A stretch of 64,000 nt of DNA from Cinclus cinclus (GCF_963662255.1 NC_085047.1:21519258-21583257), one strand, 5' to 3'. Positions 34,504-47,688 are shown, counted from the stretch's first letter. Notes: generated by a model not told the origin, from the sequence alone. A program made the numbers and translations.

Positions 34504-37500
34504 TTTCCTCAAGAGCTATGGCAATTAGCATCAGATTTCCTTATTTTATTGGAAGTTTCTCAGTAGTCTGAGGTTCTATGTCAGAGTTATGGCCTTAACC
34601 AAAGTTCAGCTTTCTTTTTATTTAGTTTCTGGAACTTTCCTTGACAGTTGTTGAGAAGAGCTTTAAAACACGACAGTTAGACGTTTAAAAGCCAGAAAAA
34701 AAAAATAAATAATTTTGAAAGAATAGTTTTAAGTGAACACCATCATTACTAGTTGCCTGATTTGTGATTTTTAAACAGATTGTGTTTTTCAGAGATTCTG
34801 AAAAGGGAAAATGTGATGGTAGCTGATGTATTTGTGCAATAAATTTTCTGGAGCATTTTAAGATAACTTAGGCAAATGTGTGATACAAACTGTCAGATTA
34901 ATTTCTCTCTGTATTTTTTTCCAAAAAGCTGCTTACTTCAAAATAGAGTGGCCAAAACAAGAAAAAAAATTCAAAAAAGTAACTCACTAATGGAAGCAAA
35001 GCTGAGGGTTTATAATTAGGCAATCTCCATAGATAAAAACTATTCCATTGTCTGAACGGATCACATGGCACTGCACGTGTTCTGGCACTTCTAGCAGCAA
35101 ACCTCCCAGCACACCTTTTAAAAAGCCTTAAAATGTTGTGGTATGCTATGACAACATGTCAGAAATTGAGCTGCCCAGGCCCAGGAGTCACCTTTGCCTC
35201 TGTCTCCTAGAGTCCCCTGGTAATGCACAATGATATTGTTCCACACACATCCAGGTGTTTTACTTGGCCTTCCAGGCAAGCAACAATGTCCAAACCCAGA
35301 TAATCTTTGACTGCATCATCAAAACCAGTCAGACCTTAAGTCAAGACTTCCTGACTTAATTAGCAACCTCCTCTATTTACTGTTGCTTGTACCGTAATTC
35401 GTTAATAACACTTAAGAGCTTTCACTTTGAAAGCACCCCACTGGCTATTACAGGCCACACAACACGTTATGGAAATACAATTGCAGAACCACAACCACGC
35501 ATGTGGCTTGGGTCCTGGCTCTGTCTGTCATGCCTAACAAATCCAGTCTGCAAACCTTGAGAACATCTAGGAAGTCTCATGGTGTCTGTCCCCCAGGAGC
35601 AGCCAGCAGGTGTATCCTCACCTGCCGGCAACCTGCCAGCAGCCCATTATCCTGCTGATGTTGCAGTGCTCAGCCAGGAGCCCTGGGGCAAGACTGAAGT
35701 GCTGTTGGTAGTGGAGGCATGGAGCTAGGACATGGATGTGCCAGGATGTTTGACCCAGCAGAGCTTTTCTTAGTTTTGCTAACACAGTGAGGAAAGTTCA
35801 GCTGTTCTTGATGCAAGGGCAAGTTGACTGCTGTATCAATACTGATCCTTCATGCAGGTTCTCAAATGTTCCACTTCCACTTCCATCTGGTTCTGGATAG
35901 AAACATATCAGCCTCTGAACACAAGGTTGATGAAACCTGTTGCTTTCTTCTTCCTTGCAACGTGAAATGTATGGTAATGTAACCAATAGGAGGGACTGTC
36001 CAGAATAGCAAGGGTGCAAAAATAGTAAGTCTTCTATGTGGGTGTGTGTTTTCCTTGTGACCCCCTCCTGTTTCACAATATAGTCAAGGCAGGGTTTCTT
36101 TTGCTTCCCTACTTGTGCAGAAGTCACTGCAGATGGTCAGGCACCATGTCAAATACTCTACATCTACGAGGAACACAGATCCTGACTCCTGTGTAGTCTG
36201 CAAAACTAGGAGTCAAATCTACTGGGCAAAAACAATAAATCTTGTTTCTTAGTTAGAAGACTAGAGTCACTATCAAGAAAGAAATGAAAAATTATTGAAA
36301 TTAAAAGCATTTTTCTTAAAAGCCCATTGGACACTAGTCCCCAGACTATCTGGCACCATACTCAGTCTCCATCATGGCAACATCCACACAAGTTATGATC
36401 AGGACCAACTGGTCACACTAGTGGATTCTTTCCACACCTCCCAGGCTGCAGCACAATGACAACAGCATCTCTTGCATTTTATATTGTCTGCAACCTTAGA
36501 AACATCAGCAGAAAACAAAATGGTATTAAAGAGACTCTACCAGTGGGACAAAGCTGATATGTGACCTAAAGGCAGTATGAGTACAGATATAAATGGTAAT
36601 TTTGGTGTGTGCCTAACTCAAGTTATAGCCATCCACAGCCATCCTCACTATTTCCATGCTGGTTCTTATCTGGGCCCATTTTCTGGCATTTCTGGTGTTT
36701 TTATGTCTCACTTTGTTGCTCTTGAGAGCTGGCAGCACAGAGAGCACAGGGGTGACCTGAAAAAAGAGGGAGGAGGGCAGTTATCCAAGCCTGGAGAGAA
36801 GGACCCAGGAACAACACTTGGCAGGAATACAGAAGTCTCAGCAAAGAGATAGAATGCATAATGAAATCAGCAGACCTACAGTGTAGGGCCAAAGCTGTTG
36901 GAACCCAGGATTTATGATGTCCCACCAGTTATGAGAAGGATGGACTTTTTTCCTTATTTCTTTTTTCCTAAATAGATGGTATATTATTACAAGACTCCCT
37001 TGGCAGTGGATTTGCATGAATAATGTGGCTGTACTGTACCCAAGTAAGTAATATTTTGTTCTCAAACGTTCCCAAATGGTATTTGTGCAATTCTGAAGCC
37101 TTAAAATCCTACCTACCTGGCAAAACTTTGGCTGCAGTAATCAAAAAGAAGTGATACATCCCGTAGGACAGGAAACCCTCTCCAGGACTGCAAGAATGTG
37201 TAGATTTCAGGGCTGCCCAGAAGAAACTTCACCCACTGCGTATCTGAAGCTACTTCTTGGCTGACAGCAGCTGTAGGATACCGTGTGACACCATGACAGA
37301 CCAAATTGCTTCAGGAAATAGAAAACTGTCAAGCAGATGCTGTTAGGACATTCATGGTGGGAGGAAGTACTAGGAATTTTTATTTAGGTACACCATTTTC
37401 CATAATGGCACTCTATAAAGGGAGGTTTTAAAGAGCTGCTCTGTCATAGCTTTTACAGAGCATCAGAAAGCATCTTTAGAGGTGTAGGGCTGCAAGATAC

Positions 37501-39140
37501 CATGTGAGAGCATTGGATCAACACCTGAGCAGGGTTCTTTTTGAGGTTTCCTGTCCAAATACTGACAAGTGGAACTGAAAAAGAATGAACAAGAAGGAGC
37601 ACAGAAAAGTGGAATAAATAAGTAAAGTATTATTTTGAGTCAGTGAGAGAATTACTAAAAGAAACATGCTGAGCTATTTATTTCTAAAACCTTAGTCAGA
37701 GAAACCAGTTACCAGGCAGTAAACAACTCATAAGCTGAGTATCTCTAGAATGGGAAATGTTATGTAAAAGTGGTTTGTAACTAATTAAACTGGAAAATTT
37801 TATTTTTTATTTTCAATTTGATGTTCTGTCATTGCTAACAGGAAAAACAGAGAGGATGCTGTGATAACTCAGCGTTTCTGGTGTGACTAAGGTACTTAAA
37901 GTGGCCCATATGGATTCCAGACCACCCACCTGCCCACCCTAGCCTTTAGTCAAGTCAAAACAAGGCATTACATTTTTGAAGAATTTCAGCTATGGCAAAA
38001 AATATAGGCCTCTAAAAAGACTGTTATTAGACGCTGCCAAGATAGTTTTTCTTTGATAATTTCTGTTAATTTGGCAACATAAAAAAAATACCAGTACTTT
38101 TTATTATGGTACATGATGTGAGGAGGAGGCTCTTTGGCAGGTATTCATCTTTAGGGCTCATGTCTAGGAGATGAGAGGGGCAGAACATGGTGGCATCTTC
38201 TCATAGCTGCAAGTTCTTACACATTCATCTGAGTGAGACAGTGTCCTCTCTACAATGTGGCAAAATGGGAATAGCCCCCTAGAAATTACTGGCACAGAGC
38301 CAGGATGAAGTCATCACTGAAATGTGAGGTCATGGGCAGCTTCTCCTTATAGAGCAGCAAGAGACATCCTGCTCCCAGACAGCTGAGTTTTTACACAAGA
38401 ACAAAAAAATCTGTGGTGTATGGCTAGGACTACTGCTTCTGCACATTCCAGATGGTCCACTGTGAAATTTTTAACCCAAATTATCCTAGAGTTTAATTGC
38501 TATTTACATGTAAAATTAGACTCCTAAGCAATTTGTGCTATGCCTGCAATTAGTTCTACAGCTGTTTCCAGTTTTGAAAGCAATGCCTTTATTATGTCCC
38601 CAAAGATGACACTTTCCCCAAATGTGGCTTGTTGGTTGAAGCCATAGTGCCCAATGGAGGGTCAGTCAGTGATGCCCTGAGAGCCTGATACAGTGCCCTG
38701 TGAAACATCTTTGCAGAGTATTTCTGGAGGCTGTTGTGACCCTCAGTAAACTCTTGTATCAAATTCTCATGGCTCTATTTTCAACGGGTGTTCTTTCATT
38801 ATAGCAGGCAGCACCTGTGATTTTCTGACTCTGAAGGCCTTGAGGTCTCAGTGCATCTCTGTGCTCACACTTCTATTGGGGCATATCATACTTTTGCTTC
38901 TGCTCTTATGGGGATTCCTCTTTCTTTAGGGAGAAACTTTTTAATAGGGTGAGCTCTGCAACACAATCTACATCATGTTGAGTTTGTTTCGATTTTTTGG
39001 GGTCCAGGTCTGACAAAATCAGATAAGGAGATTAATCATTTCAAGGAGAAGCTGATAAGAGTGATTCGTTTCACACAGGAAAAAAAAAAGAGAAAGAATA
39101 AAAATGTTAGTTTTATACCAGGGATCAAGAAAAGGTGGGG

Positions 39141-39214
39141 TTTTTTGTGTTTTGTTGTTGTTGTTGTTTTTTGTTGTTGTTTGGGTGGTTTTTTTGTTTG
39201 TTTGTTTTTATTTC
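39141..39214. repeat. (TTG)n / (TTTG)n low-complexity tract
   Basis: T-rich sequence built of TTG and TTTG units with short T runs. It causes spurious open frames on the plus strand. Confidence 0.85.
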
Positions 39215-40643
39215 TAGATCTTTTCTGTAATCATCTGAGGTGATGCACAGAGGTGTTTTCCTGTCTGGAATTGTTCAGCTCACACTATCCTTGTTGTCCT
39301 TGCTGTCATCTTGTAGCAATTAAGTAGGGAAGGTTCATAAGGTAAGTCTCAGCTGAAAAGTGAGAGAGCAAGGCACAAAGTGTTGCTCCTCTGGCTGCTC
39401 TTGGATGAGGTGGCTGTGGTTCGCACATCATCCCCATGGTTCCAAAGAGCTGGCAGGAGCAGAAGCTTCTGAGCTCATCCCAAGTCACTGACTGCCCACT
39501 GGCTTTTGGCATTTGTCCCAGCCAAACTCCTTGAGGCTATGGAAAGGATTCCTCACTAGATGGAGGCAGGAGAAGTGACATTTGTAGGGCCAAGGTGAAA
39601 GGATCAGAGCTTGTGGGAGCGGTTTTGAGCTATTGGGACTGGAGCACGGCAAATTAAGGTAATTCTCTTCCTGCTGAGAGGATATTTAACATCTTCCACA
39701 AGCAGTTTGATCTGATCTTTGAAGCCTGATGCAGTGCATTCCAGCTTCTCATGACAGAGAAGACACAAGCCTGTAAGAGGATCAGGGAAGAGCAGAGTTT
39801 TGGATCTTTTTTACTAATAAGTGTTATTGAGTGGGGCCTTTTATTTCTGCCAGTTAACTTGCACATGAGACACACAGAGACAGATATTAAGGTATGGATT
39901 ATGACCCAAGAACATCAGACTGAGCAGAGCAAACTCCTCAGTGAAATAAGAGAGAGAGAATAGCTGGAGCAAGTACAGCTCAAGGTCAGCTATGTGGAAG
40001 AGAAGAAAAAGGGCTGTAGGCTCTGAAGGCCTGGATATAACTTCTGCCGGCTTCTCTGAAGTGGGACTGTAGGAAAGGATCCTGCATACTGTGACAATAT
40101 TTTATGACGGCAAGTTTTGGGAAGCTCTCCAACACTGTGACACCAAATTCCAAGAACTCTGATGGATGAATCTTGAAGTATTGGAAATTATGTGGTTTGT
40201 CTACACAGAGAAATTGCAGAGGATTTAAATATCCTGGAGTTAAAGCTCTGTGATCTCTACTGTGAATGAAGATTACATTTGTATAAAGGTGTATGATTCC
40301 AATACTACCATTTCAGTATTGGGTGGCGAGGGGGGTAGTGTTGGGGAAGAGAGAGAACACACTTCCAACTGAAATAGTTATGCCTGTAGAAGAAAAGAAT
40401 GGCTTGGAAGTACTTAAGCAGAATATGTTTATTATGCCAACTAGCTCCAAAAGGCTGCATTATAGTCTTTAGGAGATGAAACTTATATCCCAGACTAAGA
40501 CTAGATTTGAGACTCTAATAGCTGGTTATGTCCTTTCTACTGGTTTCTGCGACACCTGCTAGCTCTAAGGGACTGGAGGAAACCGGCCTGAAGGAGGGGT
40601 ATTTTTTTTTTTTACTAGTTCCTCTGCAGACATGGCTGTGGAA

Positions 40644-40685
40644 TTGCCAGCAATACATATCATATTGGCAGCAATATATATCATA
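40644..40685. repeat. 21-bp tandem duplication, two copies
   Basis: TTGCCAGCAATACATATCAT plus one base (40644-40664) is followed at once by a copy with two substitutions (40665-40685). It is a simple local tandem duplication. Confidence 0.8.
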
Positions 40686-41668
40686 CCTTCAGTAATTTGC
40701 ATGAGAATGGATTAAAAGGTTAAAAGATACTTAGATAAACTTAGCATTTTTGCTCAAGTCCCCTGGCTTCCCAAGCAAACATGAGTGATTCTGGATTTTC
40801 TCAGATCTTCTGAGCCAAAACAACTTTTCTGGGGCTAGATGGGCTGATTATATAGAGGGGTATAGTACCTTTCTGTATATTCATATCTGGATTTGGGCTC
40901 AAGCTCCACACAAGTGGAGTGCAAGTTGATAGTGGAGAATGAGTACTAGCATATTCCTAGATTAGTCTGAATTGATTTCATTTGCCTAATTCCAAATAGA
41001 ATTCAGAAAACATTTTTCTAGGCAGCAGTGAAAGCAACAGACTACCTCATTGGCACCTGCACCCTCACCTGGGAGTGCAGGGGAGGATATCTTCCACAAA
41101 TACATGTCACAGGGATTTCTGCCCTGACAAAACAATAGTGTCCCAAAATAGTGTCTGCCAAGGACCTAGCAGAGGAGGGAGAAAAGATCAGGTGAATAGA
41201 TGGGGTAGAGGTCTCCAAATAGATAATTCAGCTGATGCAGGGGCTGTTATTCTGAATGGGAAGCTTGACTACCTGATTGCCAATTTCCCTGTCTGGTGAA
41301 CAAAGAGTTTCAGTGATGCTTCACCATGATATTTCTTCAACTTTCATAAGACCTACAATTACATAAACTATCTAAACAGCCACTAAACTTTGTCTCAGTT
41401 AAACCTGTAATACTTTAGCAAAGTTGTAACCAGTTTACAGTAATGCTACTAAATTTATCCAAATCTCTTTTCTTGCCCAGGTAATTTAAAACAATGTTAT
41501 GTATTTGTCTGAATGCTGATAACTGTATATTATTCTAGTTTTATACAGAATAACAAGGACCTGTGTAGTTCAGTTACCTACACACAGGAGAAGTAACACA
41601 GCTTAACTCTCCCACAGTAAATTTCTGTGTTTGACTGTAACAACCCTGCCTCCATTTCTTCCCTGCAG

Positions 41669-41778
41669 TGAGACCAGACCTGGTCCTGTCCAGGGTTTAC
41701 ATATTTCTGAATGACAGACCAGAGCTAAAGGTTGACAGCAGCTTTCTTGCTTGCACTAGGAAAATTGAAGTCTACAAT
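41669..41778 (+). CDS. Candidate internal exon, unknown product
   Basis: This has the best splice framing in the window. The acceptor is CTCCATTTCTTCCCTGCAG ending at 41668, with a long pyrimidine run, and the donor AAT|GTAAGA is at 41779. The 110-nt segment is open in one plus frame as two bases plus 36 codons, so phase 2 in and phase 0 out. The peptide begins RPDLVLSRVYIFLNDRPELK and continues VDSSFLACTRKIEVYN. It mixes hydrophobic beta-like and charged stretches as a folded domain would. The frame stays open past the donor to a TGA at 41851. I do not recognise the family and found no clear partner exon next to it; the next plus-strand candidate, at 45701, starts in phase 0, which fits the phase-0 end here. 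It could be an isolated chance match. Confidence 0.28.
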
Positions 41779-43024
41779 GTAAGAAGCTTACCATCTGAAG
41801 TATTTATGCTCATCCCTATGAAAGCCCCTATCTTCTCTGCAAAACTACAGTGAAGCAAAATGCACTTCCTGCTGCTTGAAATGGCTTTCAAGGGCATCTT
41901 AATTGATTGTTGTGAATTTCAAATTATTTTCTTCTTTAGTTCTCTTTGCATTTTTTGTCTTTGGAGAGCAGGTCAGCCTTCCTGGAGGGCATGCAAAACC
42001 TCACTGAATGCAATGCTTAGGAACAAGGTCCATTGCAGAAAATTACTTCTAGTGACAAATACTTTGCATTACAATTGTCCACCCAGTGAACCCTTCTTAC
42101 TCAAGTTTATTTTGATATTTGATGAGACTGGGACAATAAAAAAAGGCAGAAGTACACAGATCAAAACTTTACTTCATTTCTTGGGCTAGTCTGTTGATAA
42201 CTGGACCCTATGGATGGAAAGGGAGGCAGGGAGGGTGCAAAAATTTACACATTAGTCAAGGTTTCAAAGACCTGTATTCAGTTCTTAGCTGTCAAGTGAT
42301 CTAAGTCTCTCCATTATATATCTATTAAACCCTTTTAATAGCTGTAGCCTTCTTCTGTAAGAAATCTTATGAAAGTGAATGCATCAGCACCAAGAAAATG
42401 TCTGGGTATCATATAGCTGTGTCAGCCAGTAATGCAAACAATGTATTGAGCAGCATATCAAAGAAAACATGTTCCCATTTGCCATATTAAGCTACAGGTC
42501 TTAGAAATTGTGAAATAGTGTGATTTTCCTCTTAGATTGATTTCCAGCATTTTAGCATTTTTTGTAGCCTTCTGTAGTCCTTTCAGCTTCCTTTCTAAGC
42601 CATAAGATAACCCAGGTGTGTCTTCTGTACTTTGCACATCAGATACACAGCATCAGGACATGTTGAAGAGGTGGGGAGAAAGCATTATGCGGATCCATAA
42701 GGGAACAGGGAATTTTCCCTGATGTCTCTGTCTACCTGGTCTGCTGGAGAAAACCCAGAGCACTGCAGTTATAGATCTGTTTCTCACTGGAGCTATTGGG
42801 AACTTGATGAAATTGCAAATACTCATCTCCTCTTCCCGGAAGCCTCTCTCTAGCCTTGGCTGATATTGCAACAAATGCATTCTTTGCTTGGAGGGTGAAT
42901 AAAAAGGGAAGGCAAAAAGTGAGAAAATAAAATTATCTTTAAAATATAGTTGGAGCTGATGCAGTAAATTCAGCTGCTCAGTTTCTGCTTTGCAATTGTT
43001 TGTTGCTTCTGCCATTATTGCCAG
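41779..43024. other. Unique non-coding DNA
   Basis: No gene is called. A 109-codon plus frame (41860-42189) and a 135-codon minus frame (42653-43060) are open; the latter runs into the edge of the LTR. A faint MIR-like stretch may lie at 42258-42330. Confidence 0.4.
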
Positions 43025-43467
43025 GAAAGGCTGACCTGGAACAGAGACTAGACAGAGCAAAAGGAATAAAACAGGTATTTATTGAAAGGGTGCACCTTGG
43101 GCAGTACAAGAGCCTGGCTGGCACTACACCCAAGTCAAATCCAAGATGGATCCCAGTCATGAGTTTTTACACTTTATAAGTTTTGGTTCATCTATATATT
43201 GGGGTCAGTTATTTACAGCCCCAGGTTATAAAGTCTTGGCCTCCTGGCTTACCTCCTTCACTTCACCATTGTTTTTGCTTTTTGGGTAATGGGTGTCTTT
43301 GATTCTCTGCCTGGGAAGGGATTGTTTTTTCTAACCACCCTGTGAAGAGAACTCACTGACACCTAACATGAAGTTTCAGAGCTACACACCAAGCAGCAGA
43401 GAATCTGAAAAATATAAAAGCTAGAACCCAAGTCATCACCATCACCCACTAATGTAGTTGAAAGGCT
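43025..43467 (-). mobile_element. Endogenous-retrovirus LTR, minus strand
   Basis: Read on the minus strand, CTCTTGTACTGCCCAAGGTG is followed by AATAAA (43083-43078), then TACCTGTTTTATTCCTTTTG and 'ctctgtctagtctctgttcc'. That is the R-U5 layout of a retroviral LTR. To the right, plus-strand phrases such as 'gattctctgcctgggaaggg' and 'aatctgaaaaatataaaagct' also belong to a passerine LTR family I recall. No primer-binding site or coding region lies beside it, so it is a solo or fragmentary LTR. An exact 8-bp repeat GAAAGGCT (43025-43032 and 43460-43467) brackets it and may include the target duplication. However, the right terminus lacks the expected CA, so the exact edges are uncertain. Confidence 0.75.
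43078..43083 (-). promoter_or_regulatory. LTR poly(A) signal AATAAA
   Basis: TTTATT on the plus strand within the LTR's R region, followed on the minus strand by a T-rich segment. It fixes the LTR orientation as minus. Confidence 0.7.
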
Positions 43468-45700
43468 AACTGCTGAAGTCACTGAATGCTTTTTCATTTA
43501 TTCTTACCTCTGTTTCATATCCAGTTTATATTTTCATAAGTTGGGCTATCATTGCAGTGGAGGTGAAATTTCTGTCCTTTTTCTAGTGACTAATTGTATA
43601 AAAAAATAAAACCCCAAAATATTTATAGTATCAATTGCAGTGTATCTGAGTATACCTAGAGTCTAAAAATACCAATTTTAATTAGTGACCTCTTTGGGGT
43701 GAGGTGAGAGCTCTGTTTTTAGTTACAAGATATTGGTGGAGGTGGAACTCCAGGATAATTTCAGGGCAATAAGTAGCACAGATTTTGGTAGCACATTTCC
43801 TAGCCCAGCAGAGGAGTGGGGAGGGTTCATGACAATGCTGTTCAACCTCACAGCACACTTGCACTGTAACTACAATGTGACTGAGACATCTTTAAAACCA
43901 CAGTGTTCTGTATTAAAGATCCCAGTGATGGCCAAGTGATTAAAACACCAAGGAGTAAGAACTGTAAGACTGCTAGAACTGCCTACTGTTACAGGGAAGC
44001 AATTATGTACTAAATACCTAAAGGCAGATATGTTTGATGGGAAGAACTGGAACTGGGCTTGTAAAGAATAACTGTGAATTAATCAGTGATATAAATAAAG
44101 TTTTTCAAACAGTTACATTAGAGAATTCTCCTTTCAGTTATGCTTTTTTGTTCCCATTGGCTTGTGTGTGTATTCCTAAAGTGAAAGGAAAGATGAAATT
44201 ACTCTGTCAAGTTATTTGCCAAAATTGTAGTCTGTCACATTCTGCTGTCTGACTAGCCTTGCTGGGCAGGGTTAATGTTGCTTTGAAAACTGAATTTAAG
44301 GTTATCTGATTCACAAAACTTCAATCCTAAGTATTATATTAGGGAAGAGGGGACGGGGCGGGGGGAGCTTTTATGTTACACAATGCTATGAAATAGTAAT
44401 TGGAATCAAACAACAGTTGTGTCTTATTAGTTCTATTGTTCTGAAATAGTAATAATAGTAATGATAGAAGACAATTTCCTCGCTTGTATCTAGACACGGG
44501 CAGGGAAGAAGATACCGTTTGCTACCAGGAGTACCAGCTTGGACTTGAAGTGCCTTCAGGCCTTAATTTACTGCTGCATAAGAACATGTAAGTGAGAAAA
44601 TAGATAATATTAACTTATTTCTGTGTTCGTGCAATAATAGTGCTGCACTGACTTCAGAAGAGCAATATCTGGTTCTGAGAGCAAAGGGGTTCATACTCGG
44701 ATTCACAGGCTGTGGAATTTTCAACAGGGCCCAAAGGAGAGGGGTCAGTACCCACTAGTCCATGGAGTTCCCTTACACTCTTGTGGAAGTACCTTGTGCT
44801 GAGCTTATCTCCTAGTTACTAGCTCCAAATGGTTCAGGGAACAGCCGAGTTATTGCTCCATGCTATGATTGTGTGCTATCATCTGGGACATCTGGGTCAT
44901 TTAGGAACACAAATAACTATCAGCAGTAGGTTAAGATAGATGAAGGGTTTGAGCAAACTCTACTGAAGCCAGTGTGAGTTTTTCCCATGACTCTGATTTG
45001 AAGCTAGATAGAGATATATTTTGGCATGAAATTTATGCATTTTTCTTGGTCAGTCTCCCTGTAGGAAAGCATGGACATAAAACATTGAAGGAGAGCTTAA
45101 GAGAAACTTGTCCACCTGTGATCAGTGATGCACTTAAGACTGTGCTCTCAGGCATACAAGCTGGTCTGTTCCAACTCCACCAAATCCATCCACAATATGT
45201 TTACCTGTTACATTAAGGGACATGGAATATTTGGTGGCCTGTTCTTTTAGATGCTCCTTCTCCTCCACTGTTGTCAAACACAATGAATTGTTACACAGCT
45301 GCTAAATTTATGCTATTGTATAATTGCATTTACAAGGACGAAAAGCCCAATCTGAAATGAGCCTTGTTTCTCAATGGCAGGAGCAGTGGCAGCAGGTGCT
45401 TGCTAAGAATACCTCTGGAGGAGAGAGGAAGAGCAAGTATGCCTGTATGTATCACTTTGCACACTGACACTCTTCCAAAGGCAACTGAGGAAATAAGCCA
45501 GCTAAGGTTGAAAATGGCAGCTGTTCGACAATCCCTTTGTCTAATTATATGAAGATTTAACAAGACCTGTATGTTTGTCACAAGATTCATTTTAAGAAAC
45601 AACTGCTTAAAGAAATCCTCTTATTTTTCTTCTGTCAGTCAGTATCAGTTTGCTGCCTCAGTGGTAAACATTCACCTCCACCCTGTGTCTATGTTTTCAG
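43468..45700. other. Unique non-coding DNA
   Basis: No gene is called. It includes a GC-box and G-run at 44349-44365. Plus frames at 44974-45216 and 45364-45552 look moderately protein-like (the first has a CTCCCTGTAG acceptor-like site inside), but neither has a recognisable product or a clean pair of splice sites. Confidence 0.4.
44355..44363 (+). promoter_or_regulatory. GC box GGGGCGGGG (Sp1/KLF-type)
   Basis: An exact GC-box core within GGGGACGGGGCGGGGGG (44349-44365), in AT-rich DNA with no surrounding CpG island. Three adjacent G runs could also form a weak quadruplex. Confidence 0.4.
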
Positions 45701-45991
45701 CCAGTGGAATTCACAGCAAGTAGTCAGCACATCTTTATTACTGGGAAGTTGCACTATCTGTGTGCAGATATTCCTGCTGTTAACTTGAAAATCTGGTTGT
45801 GTGGTGCCAGAAACATTTATAAATCTGGGATTCTCTTCCTGGGTCTGCTGCTGAAGTCTGATCATTTGACTGTAGTTAGTGGAGACCTCATAACAGTTAC
45901 ACCAGCAGGACTGGTACAAAGACTACTCTTAAAAGAAGTAGTTACTCATGTGACCAGAAAGAGCTGCTCAGGTGCATTTATTGTAGGTTAG
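45701..45991 (+). CDS. Candidate terminal exon, unknown product
   Basis: The acceptor-like CCTGTGTCTATGTTTTCAG ends at 45700. From CCA at 45701 a plus frame runs in phase 0 for 96 codons to a TAG at 45989. The peptide contains SQHIFITGKLHYLCADIPAV and then LKSDHLTVVSGDLITVTPAG, with alternating hydrophobic residues like a beta-rich domain, and a short hydrophobic stretch near residues 40-50. No family is recognised. No AATAAA is close; ATTAAA occurs near 46228. The phase-0 start would accept the phase-0 donor at 41779, so a two-exon chain over a 3.9-kb intron is formally possible. Length alone is at chance level. Confidence 0.25.
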   Translation, partial: PVEFTASSQHIFITGKLHYLCADIPAVNLKIWLCGARNIYKSGILFLGLLLKSDHLTVVSGDLITVTPAGLVQRLLLKEVVTHVTRKSCSGAFIVG

Positions 45992-47662
45992 AAAGTGCCC
46001 TTGAAGGTAGAACCTTCTAAGTGGTCACAGAATAGATGCAGCAGTGATAACAACTTCTAACAATGTCTTCAATGTTATCAAGACCATAATTAGACTCTGT
46101 GTCATGGTGTCTGTCCTTGAATTCATACCTACACATTGTAATGATATGGTTTTATGTGGATAACTCTCCACCAGGAACCACAGAGGATGTTCATTTACAC
46201 CGCACAATCATCTACTTAAATCATTGGAATTAAAATTAGTTTTGGCCACAGTACTTTGGGCTGATTTTTCATTATGTAAGAGCATGGTAGATTCCACTTG
46301 TATATATTAGAAGAGTTGGGAAGAGGGATGGGTATGACATGATAATGTTTCCAGGTATTTAGCTTGTTTAGGTGACATAAATCTGGAAAGAGTGAGAAGC
46401 TTCACAGGAATTTAGCCAAATCTGGGGTTGGGCAGCAGGCTGTGCAAGTATGTGGGTATATTAGTGAGCATCAGGGAGATAGAGGCACGTAGGATCTATT
46501 AATACATCTCATGTGAGTTAACTGCAGTCACAGAGCCAAGGCACTTACTACCACTGACTGTCTACTGGTACTTCATTGGCACCATGGTTTTGAAATAAGT
46601 TCTATCTATTATGGATTACAGGACAAATTTATATAATTTCTCATATTTTGCCCAGATATTGGCCTCTCACAGAAAAAATACCATGTACTGGATGATCTTG
46701 AGTGAACTAATCTGCACAACAGTTTTTTAAAAGATAACAAGCTTTATAGTCCATTGCCATTCTTCTGAATCGTCCACATTATTAACTTCATCTCCTTATA
46801 ATACCTCTTTTCAACAGAAAGCTATGAAGTGGATTCCAAGAATGTGGTCATCCTGACCAGCTCATTCAGATTTGTTTGTCTCATGATTTAAAGTATAGAC
46901 AGAATACAGCAGGTGTACAGAAGAAGATAAATAGTTCAGATATCTATGGGGAACCACTATAAGTAGATCTTTTTTCTCCAATAATGTAATTTTATCTTGC
47001 TGTACCTAATTGCAGGTGGTTGCTGAATCTGATGATGAGTTTGCTGTGTTTTCAGTCTGATCAATGTCTCTATAGCCTGAAGCAATGACAGAAAAATCAA
47101 GATCATCTAAAATTATCTGGAGTGGTTGATTCCACTGTTGAACAGAAGGATATTTTTCTTGGACTTTCATAGATTTCAGCAGTTTGAAACTATATTGTCT
47201 ACTTTTATGGAAAAGTTCTAAAACCTCCTGTAAGGTGAGAGGATTAATGAATTGGTTTAGTAGTCAATCACCAACATGTGAGACAGAGACTGAACTAGCG
47301 AATTATCCTCTTAGATACATTACCCCCAAAAACCATTTCTGACACTTCTGAAATGCAAAATGATGATGTGATGCTTCTGATTTGGTGATAATTTACTGAT
47401 TTAGCTGCAGTTTGCATGAGAATTTCTCTTTGCAAAACCATACACAGCTGGTTGTTCTGCACTGTTAAAGCACATTGGTGGCCTTACATTCATGGTCAAT
47501 GTGCCACCTGGCATACAACTTGGGAGTCTGCTTGCCAGCCATAGACTTCTGATACTTGAGCAAGAGCTGGCTCACCATTCAGCCACAGGTGAATTATTCT
47601 GTTCCATCTATTCCATTCATACCTATCCCCATCTTTTAAATTATTCAGCAAGTTTGATCCCT

Positions 47663-47676
47663 GCACTAGAGGGCAG
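47663..47676 (+). promoter_or_regulatory. CTCF-like motif
   Basis: GCACTAGAGGGCAG is a 13/14 match to CCASYAGRKGGCRS, differing only at the first base, so the informative AGRKGGCRS part is intact. It is the best CTCF candidate in the window. A weaker copy follows 26 bp later. Confidence 0.45.
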
Positions 47677-47688
47677 TCAGAGTCAGCT

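Larger units (their letters stand above)
32861..41668. other. Unique non-coding DNA with microsatellites
   Basis: Nearly 9 kb without a recognisable gene. It contains a G10 run (33368-33377), a purine-rich stretch (about 33710-33880), a long TG array (34428-34503), a T/G-rich tract (39141-39214), a T12 run (40602-40613) and a 21-bp tandem pair (40644-40685). No exon-like frame stands out. Confidence 0.5.
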
